Of a DNA stretch of 64,000 nucleotides, positions 60,849 to 64,000 are shown one piece after another. Within the stretch, counting starts at the first letter, position 1. Each line of letters begins with the position of its first letter. This DNA is from Flectobacillus longus (lineage in GTDB: Bacteria > Bacteroidota > Bacteroidia > Cytophagales > Spirosomataceae): the NCBI RefSeq assembly GCF_030056705.1, contig NZ_JASHIC010000004.1, positions 267,364 through 331,363 of the forward strand. Direction: 5' to 3'. A program made the position numbers and the translations under genes. The notes below the pieces were generated by a model, which saw nothing but the letters and a program-made list of their open reading frames with translations, did no database searches and had not been told where the DNA came from.

Positions 60849-63428
60849 ATGAAATCATTATTCACTTTCCTAGCGTTTGTTATCACCATCCAATTGGCAC
60901 AAGCGCAATTTCCAGGACCAGGCGCCGAAGGGCAAGGTCGCCAGCGTACTGCGACTGAAAACAATGCTGTGGCAAATCCTGCACCCAAAGGCAATGCCAA
61001 AATCATAGGCTATGTGATTGACTCAGCAGCTACACAAGCTGTTGAATTTGCCAACATTGCTCTTTTTAATAAAGCTACTAATAAAATTGTAGATGGAGCA
61101 GTAGCCGACGATAAAGGTAAATTTACCATGAAAGGCTTGGCTGCTGGCGATTACAAAATTCAAATTTCATTTGTTGGTTTTGTCAATAAAACCATTGATG
61201 ATATCAAACTCAAAAAAGGTGATGACCTAGACTTAGGCGTCATCAAATTGAACCCTCAGATGAAAATGCTTCAAGAAGTAACGGTAACTGGTCAAAAAGC
61301 ACTCATCGAAGAAAAAGTTGACCGCTTGGTTTTTAATGCTGAAAAAGATTTAACCTCAAAAGGTGGCGATGCTTCGGATGTATTGAAAAAAGTTCCTATG
61401 CTTACCGTGGATTTGGATGGTAACGTATCGTTGAGAGGTAGCTCAAATATTAGAGTTTTGATTAATAACAAACCTTCAACGATTATGGCTAGCAGTGTGG
61501 CTGATGCCTTGAAGCAAATCCCTGCCGATATGATTAAAACCGTTGAAGTAATTACATCTCCATCTGCCAAATATGATGCTGAAGGGTCGGGAGGTATTAT
61601 CAATATCATTACTAAAAAAACAACACTAGAAGGTCTTACACTCAGTGTGGACTCTGGTGCAGGTAACCGCTCGTCCAACTTAGGCTTGAATGGCAGCTAC
61701 CGCAAAGGAAAACTAGGGGTGAGTTTGAGTGGTTTTGGACGTGCATTTTATAACCCGTCTTCAGGTACATTGACACAATCTACTTTGCAAGGTGGCTCTA
61801 CTATTACGACTAAACAAAGTACTGATGCACAAGACAACGGTCTGTTTGGACAATATACATTAGGCTTTGATTATGATTTAGCCAAAAATCAGTCTCTATC
61901 GGCAAATGCTCGTTTTGGCGTTAGAAATTTCAAACGTGACCAAACACAAGCAACTTCTATTTTTGCAGATGAAGCCCTAAAAAGTACTGCATTGAGAGGT
62001 ATCAATTCTCAAGATTTGTCAAACTCGGTAGACTTAAACATCGACTATCTGCATACTTTCAAGCCACAACAAGAATGGTCTATTTCGACGCAGTATAGTC
62101 AAAACAATTTGACCAACAACTTTACGTCGGATTTGTTGGGTACAAGCAACGATATTCTTTCTCGTCAGAAAAACATCAACTTAAATACCAACAAAGAGTT
62201 TACGCTACAAACCGACTACACTACTCCGCTGAGTAAGAATCAATTACTAGAATTCGGCGTTAAAGGAATTTTTAGACAAGTAAACAGTAATTATGAGTAT
62301 TTAGCTGCCACTGGTAACTCTTCTATATATTACAATGATGCGACTCGTCCAGCAGGTTTGTTGAACTACCAGCAAAATGTAGCGGCAGGTTATTTGTCTT
62401 ATACTTACACAACTGACAATAAATACACTTTCAAAGTAGGTAGCCGTTACGAGTACACAAGCATTACGGCAAATGATGCAAAGAGTACCATTTCAATACC
62501 CGATTATAGCAACTTAGTACCAAGTATCAATGTGTCAAAAACATTTGCTGGTACTACGTTAAAAGCCGCTTACAATCGTCGTATTCAGCGCCCAGGGTTA
62601 CAACAACTGAACCCTAACTTTAATGCAGCTAACCCACAAGATATTAGAATTGGTAACCCCAACCTAAGTCCTGAATTGACTGATAACTTTGAATTAGGTG
62701 CAAGTACCAATATTAATAAGACGTATATCAATGCCTCATTGTTTGCTCGTCAAACCAATAATTCGATTTCGCAAATCAGAATATTGTCAGATACTTTGTC
62801 TGGAGCTTTGATTACGACGTATCAAAATATTGGTAAACAACAAAACTATGGTGCCAATGTATTTGCCAATATTTTTATCACACCAAAGTGGAGTTTAAAT
62901 GGCGGTGTAGACTTATTGCATACCTACCTCGAAGGTCAGGCGCAGAGCTTAAGCGGAACCTCTTATACAACTAGCAACTCAGGATTTGTTGTAAGTGGAC
63001 GTATCATGACATCGTTATCGTTGACAAACGGATGGGGCATTCAAGGATTTGGATTTTTCCGTGGACCACAGATACAACTTCAAGGTTCGCAGAGTGGATT
63101 TAGAATGTATTCGTTGGGTATCAAAAAAGATTTGCCAAACCAGAAAGGAAGTATTGGGATAGCAGCCGAAAATTTCATGACGAATGGCTTTGTTATGGCG
63201 ACGAATTTGAATTCTGAAACTTTTAAGCAGACAAGTGAAAATAAAATATATAACTCAAGCGTTAAATTAACATTCAGTTATAAAATTGGCAAAATGAGCT
63301 TCTCTAGCCCTAAAAAAACCAAGTCGGTTAGTAACGATGACGTAAAAGGCGACGGAGGTGGCGATAATAGCGGTGGTGGACAGGCTGCTCCTGCAAGTGG
63401 CGGAAATAGTGGAAATCGCCCAAGATAA
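60849..63428 (+). CDS. TonB-dependent receptor-like outer-membrane barrel protein 3
   Basis: 859 residues from the ATG at 60849 (MKSLFTFLAFVITIQLAQAQ, signal peptide); the frame is open 106 codons further up but that stretch is not protein-like. Regulatory domain KIIGYVIDSAATQAVEFANI, plug VLKKVPMLTVDLDGNVSLRG, IRVLINNKPSTIMASS and VEVITSPSAKYDAEGSGGII, barrel, and a Gly/Asn/Ser-rich tail ending GNSGNRPR. Near-identical architecture and high similarity to the receptor at 35784-38393. Next to a LytTR two-component system that may regulate it. Confidence 0.92.
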   Translation: MKSLFTFLAFVITIQLAQAQFPGPGAEGQGRQRTATENNAVANPAPKGNAKIIGYVIDSAATQAVEFANIALFNKATNKIVDGAVADDKGKFTMKGLAAGDYKIQISFVGFVNKTIDDIKLKKGDDLDLGVIKLNPQMKMLQEVTVTGQKALIEEKVDRLVFNAEKDLTSKGGDASDVLKKVPMLTVDLDGNVSLRGSSNIRVLINNKPSTIMASSVADALKQIPADMIKTVEVITSPSAKYDAEGSGGIINIITKKTTLEGLTLSVDSGAGNRSSNLGLNGSYRKGKLGVSLSGFGRAFYNPSSGTLTQSTLQGGSTITTKQSTDAQDNGLFGQYTLGFDYDLAKNQSLSANARFGVRNFKRDQTQATSIFADEALKSTALRGINSQDLSNSVDLNIDYLHTFKPQQEWSISTQYSQNNLTNNFTSDLLGTSNDILSRQKNINLNTNKEFTLQTDYTTPLSKNQLLEFGVKGIFRQVNSNYEYLAATGNSSIYYNDATRPAGLLNYQQNVAAGYLSYTYTTDNKYTFKVGSRYEYTSITANDAKSTISIPDYSNLVPSINVSKTFAGTTLKAAYNRRIQRPGLQQLNPNFNAANPQDIRIGNPNLSPELTDNFELGASTNINKTYINASLFARQTNNSISQIRILSDTLSGALITTYQNIGKQQNYGANVFANIFITPKWSLNGGVDLLHTYLEGQAQSLSGTSYTTSNSGFVVSGRIMTSLSLTNGWGIQGFGFFRGPQIQLQGSQSGFRMYSLGIKKDLPNQKGSIGIAAENFMTNGFVMATNLNSETFKQTSENKIYNSSVKLTFSYKIGKMSFSSPKKTKSVSNDDVKGDGGGDNSGGGQAAPASGGNSGNRPR

Positions 63429-63440
63429 TTTTGAGTATAA

Positions 63441-63472
63441 TTCGGTAATATTACTCTTTATTAGTAAATTTG
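63441..63472 (+). promoter_or_regulatory. Candidate promoter after TonB receptor 3
   Basis: TTCG, exactly 20 bases, TAAATTTG; lies 13 bases past the receptor stop codon. Confidence 0.4.
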
Positions 63473-63529
63473 CAACCGATTTAATTCCAATTTTGTTCTT
63501 AGGAAAAAATCAATTAAAGATAAAAGCAT

Positions 63530-63560
63530 TTTGGACTTTTTTCAGATTCTTTCATCTTTG
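63530..63560 (+). promoter_or_regulatory. Candidate promoter of a small RNA
   Basis: TTTG, 19 bases, CATCTTTG (one mismatch to TAnnTTTG). Transcription would start near 63567. Confidence 0.45.
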
Positions 63561-63566
63561 AACAAA

Positions 63567-63687
63567 TGAAACCCGATTGTATTCTTGAAGCCTAATCTTC
63601 AAGTAATGATATAACCCCAGGAAAGGCAAACTACGAGTTTTCTGATCCTCTTATCTAGGGCACACAATCTATATAATTGTGTTTTTT
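63567..63687 (+). ncRNA. Candidate small RNA of about 120 bases
   Basis: Between a Bacteroidota-type promoter and an intrinsic terminator (ACACAAT / ATTGTGT hairpin, then six T, at 63662-63687). Contains an internal hairpin CTTGAAG / CTTCAAG (63584-63603) and no convincing reading frame. It does not match tRNA, tmRNA or SRP RNA features I know. Start is inferred. Confidence 0.4.
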
Positions 63688-63701
63688 GGATAATAATCTA
63701 G

Positions 63702-63736
63702 AAAGGCTCGTCCTATTCGAGACGAGCCTTTTCTTT
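63702..63736. terminator. Intrinsic terminator near the right edge
   Basis: AAAGGCTCGTC / GACGAGCCTTT with an eight-base loop, then TTCTTT on the plus strand. It overlaps the stop of the 34-codon minus-strand frame. Confidence 0.7.
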
Positions 63737-63817
63737 AACATACATACCATTTTCATCGACCAAACGATTGAAGTACTTCTGATTAATAACGTTTAATTGC
63801 AAGACTTCAAATAACAT
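63713..63817 (-). CDS. Possible 34-residue peptide with a strong Shine-Dalgarno
   Basis: Starts MLFEVLQLNVINQKYFNRLV and ends DENGMYVKEKARLE. GAGGAGG lies five bases before the ATG, which is unusual because Bacteroidota genes rarely carry such a strong site. It lies just downstream of the probable transposase end, so it may be passenger or remnant DNA. No family recognised. Confidence 0.35.
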   Translation of the reverse strand: MLFEVLQLNVINQKYFNRLVDENGMYVKEKARLE

Positions 63818-63885
63818 AAATACCTCCTCTAAACCCCATTAATCCTATTCAGTTTCACTCTCAAGATTCATTTATAAAGTTGAAG

Positions 63886-63999
63886 TCATCTTGACTTTTT
63901 AATTTTCTTAATTGCCATGATAATGAATGCTATAAAGTTAAACCCCATCCAACTTGAAATCGTTGTGTCGAAGCGATTTAACAAAGATCTATAACTATC
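63886..63999 (-). mobile_element. C-terminal end of a probable DDE transposase (cut by window edge)
   Basis: 37 residues to a TGA stop: DSYRSLLNRFDTTISSWMG then FNFIAFIIMAIKKIKKSR. The pattern (Y/F)R.LL.R(F/Y)(D/E)TT..SW.GF..IAF.I..(L/I)KKI is that of the C-terminus of IS5/IS4-like transposases common in Bacteroidota. The catalytic core and the insertion-sequence ends are outside or not recognisable, so the assignment rests on this pattern only. Confidence 0.5.
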
Positions 64000-64000
64000 T

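Noticed and set aside
1..64000. tRNA, rRNA, tmRNA, prophage or known defence system
   Set aside because: No T-loop/acceptor pairs, rRNA blocks, phage structural genes or defence proteins were seen on either strand; short RNA genes could still have been missed by eye.

Overview
The window looks like chromosomal DNA of a member of the Bacteroidota, most likely a Cytophagales relative (inference). Pointers are type IX secretion (a PorZ-like protein, a secreted protein ending in a gliding-motility/type B sorting domain), a GldA-type ABC ATPase, three TonB-dependent receptors with carboxypeptidase-like N-terminal domains, a DUF4249 lipoprotein, an arginine pathway built on the acetyl/succinyl-ornithine transcarbamylase type, a NagB-LmbE fusion, and promoters of the TTTG-N19/20-TAnnTTTG kind. 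The DNA is AT-rich, and genes are mostly single or in short operons separated by long intergenic stretches.

Layout. 1-5.4 kb: porZ (cut by the window edge) overlapping tdk, a Mpo1-like membrane protein, an SPFH/prohibitin protein and ribBA. 5.8-11.5 kb: type B T9SS-secreted protein, YbaB, GldA-like ATPase, omega-amidase, pdhB. 11.8-19 kb: an unknown lipoprotein, a TSUP permease with a ModE-like regulator, a GH29 fucosidase, DUF2851, a PAS/DHp protein without an ATPase domain, a helical unknown. 19-26.6 kb: CrtW-type ketolase, polyprenyl synthase, patatin, kdsA, murB, SPOR lipoprotein, gmd. 26.6-28.9 kb: REP cluster with its RAYT transposase, thyA, OsmC. 29-39.5 kb: PhoD phosphatase, lysA, outer-membrane barrel, Hsp20, HtrA protease, TonB receptor 1, GNAT. 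40.2-46 kb: arginine cluster (argF', argB, ADP-ribosylglycohydrolase, argE, argH). 46.2-52.9 kb: YfhO membrane protein, a 46-residue membrane peptide, GH43, NagB-LmbE fusion, orphan XRE regulator. 53.5-64 kb: TonB receptor 2 with DUF4249 lipoprotein, DbpA-like helicase, LytTR two-component system divergent from TonB receptor 3, a candidate small RNA and the end of a probable transposase gene.

The genes are mostly housekeeping plus envelope and glycan functions (KDO, peptidoglycan, GDP-sugar, fucosidase, GH43, GlcN6P). I did not find a defence island, prophage, CRISPR array, tRNA or rRNA. The least ordinary content is between genes: at least six families of short interspersed repeats. These are a heptad array (TGCCTAN) element, an octad array (GAGTGATT) element that forms long hairpins, a ~175-bp inverted-repeat MITE-like element, RAYT-linked REPs, a GACGCAA...TTGCGTC palindrome, and a CAAATCTTCAAAT hairpin. 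One MITE-like copy sits directly behind a stop codon between 12-bp direct repeats.
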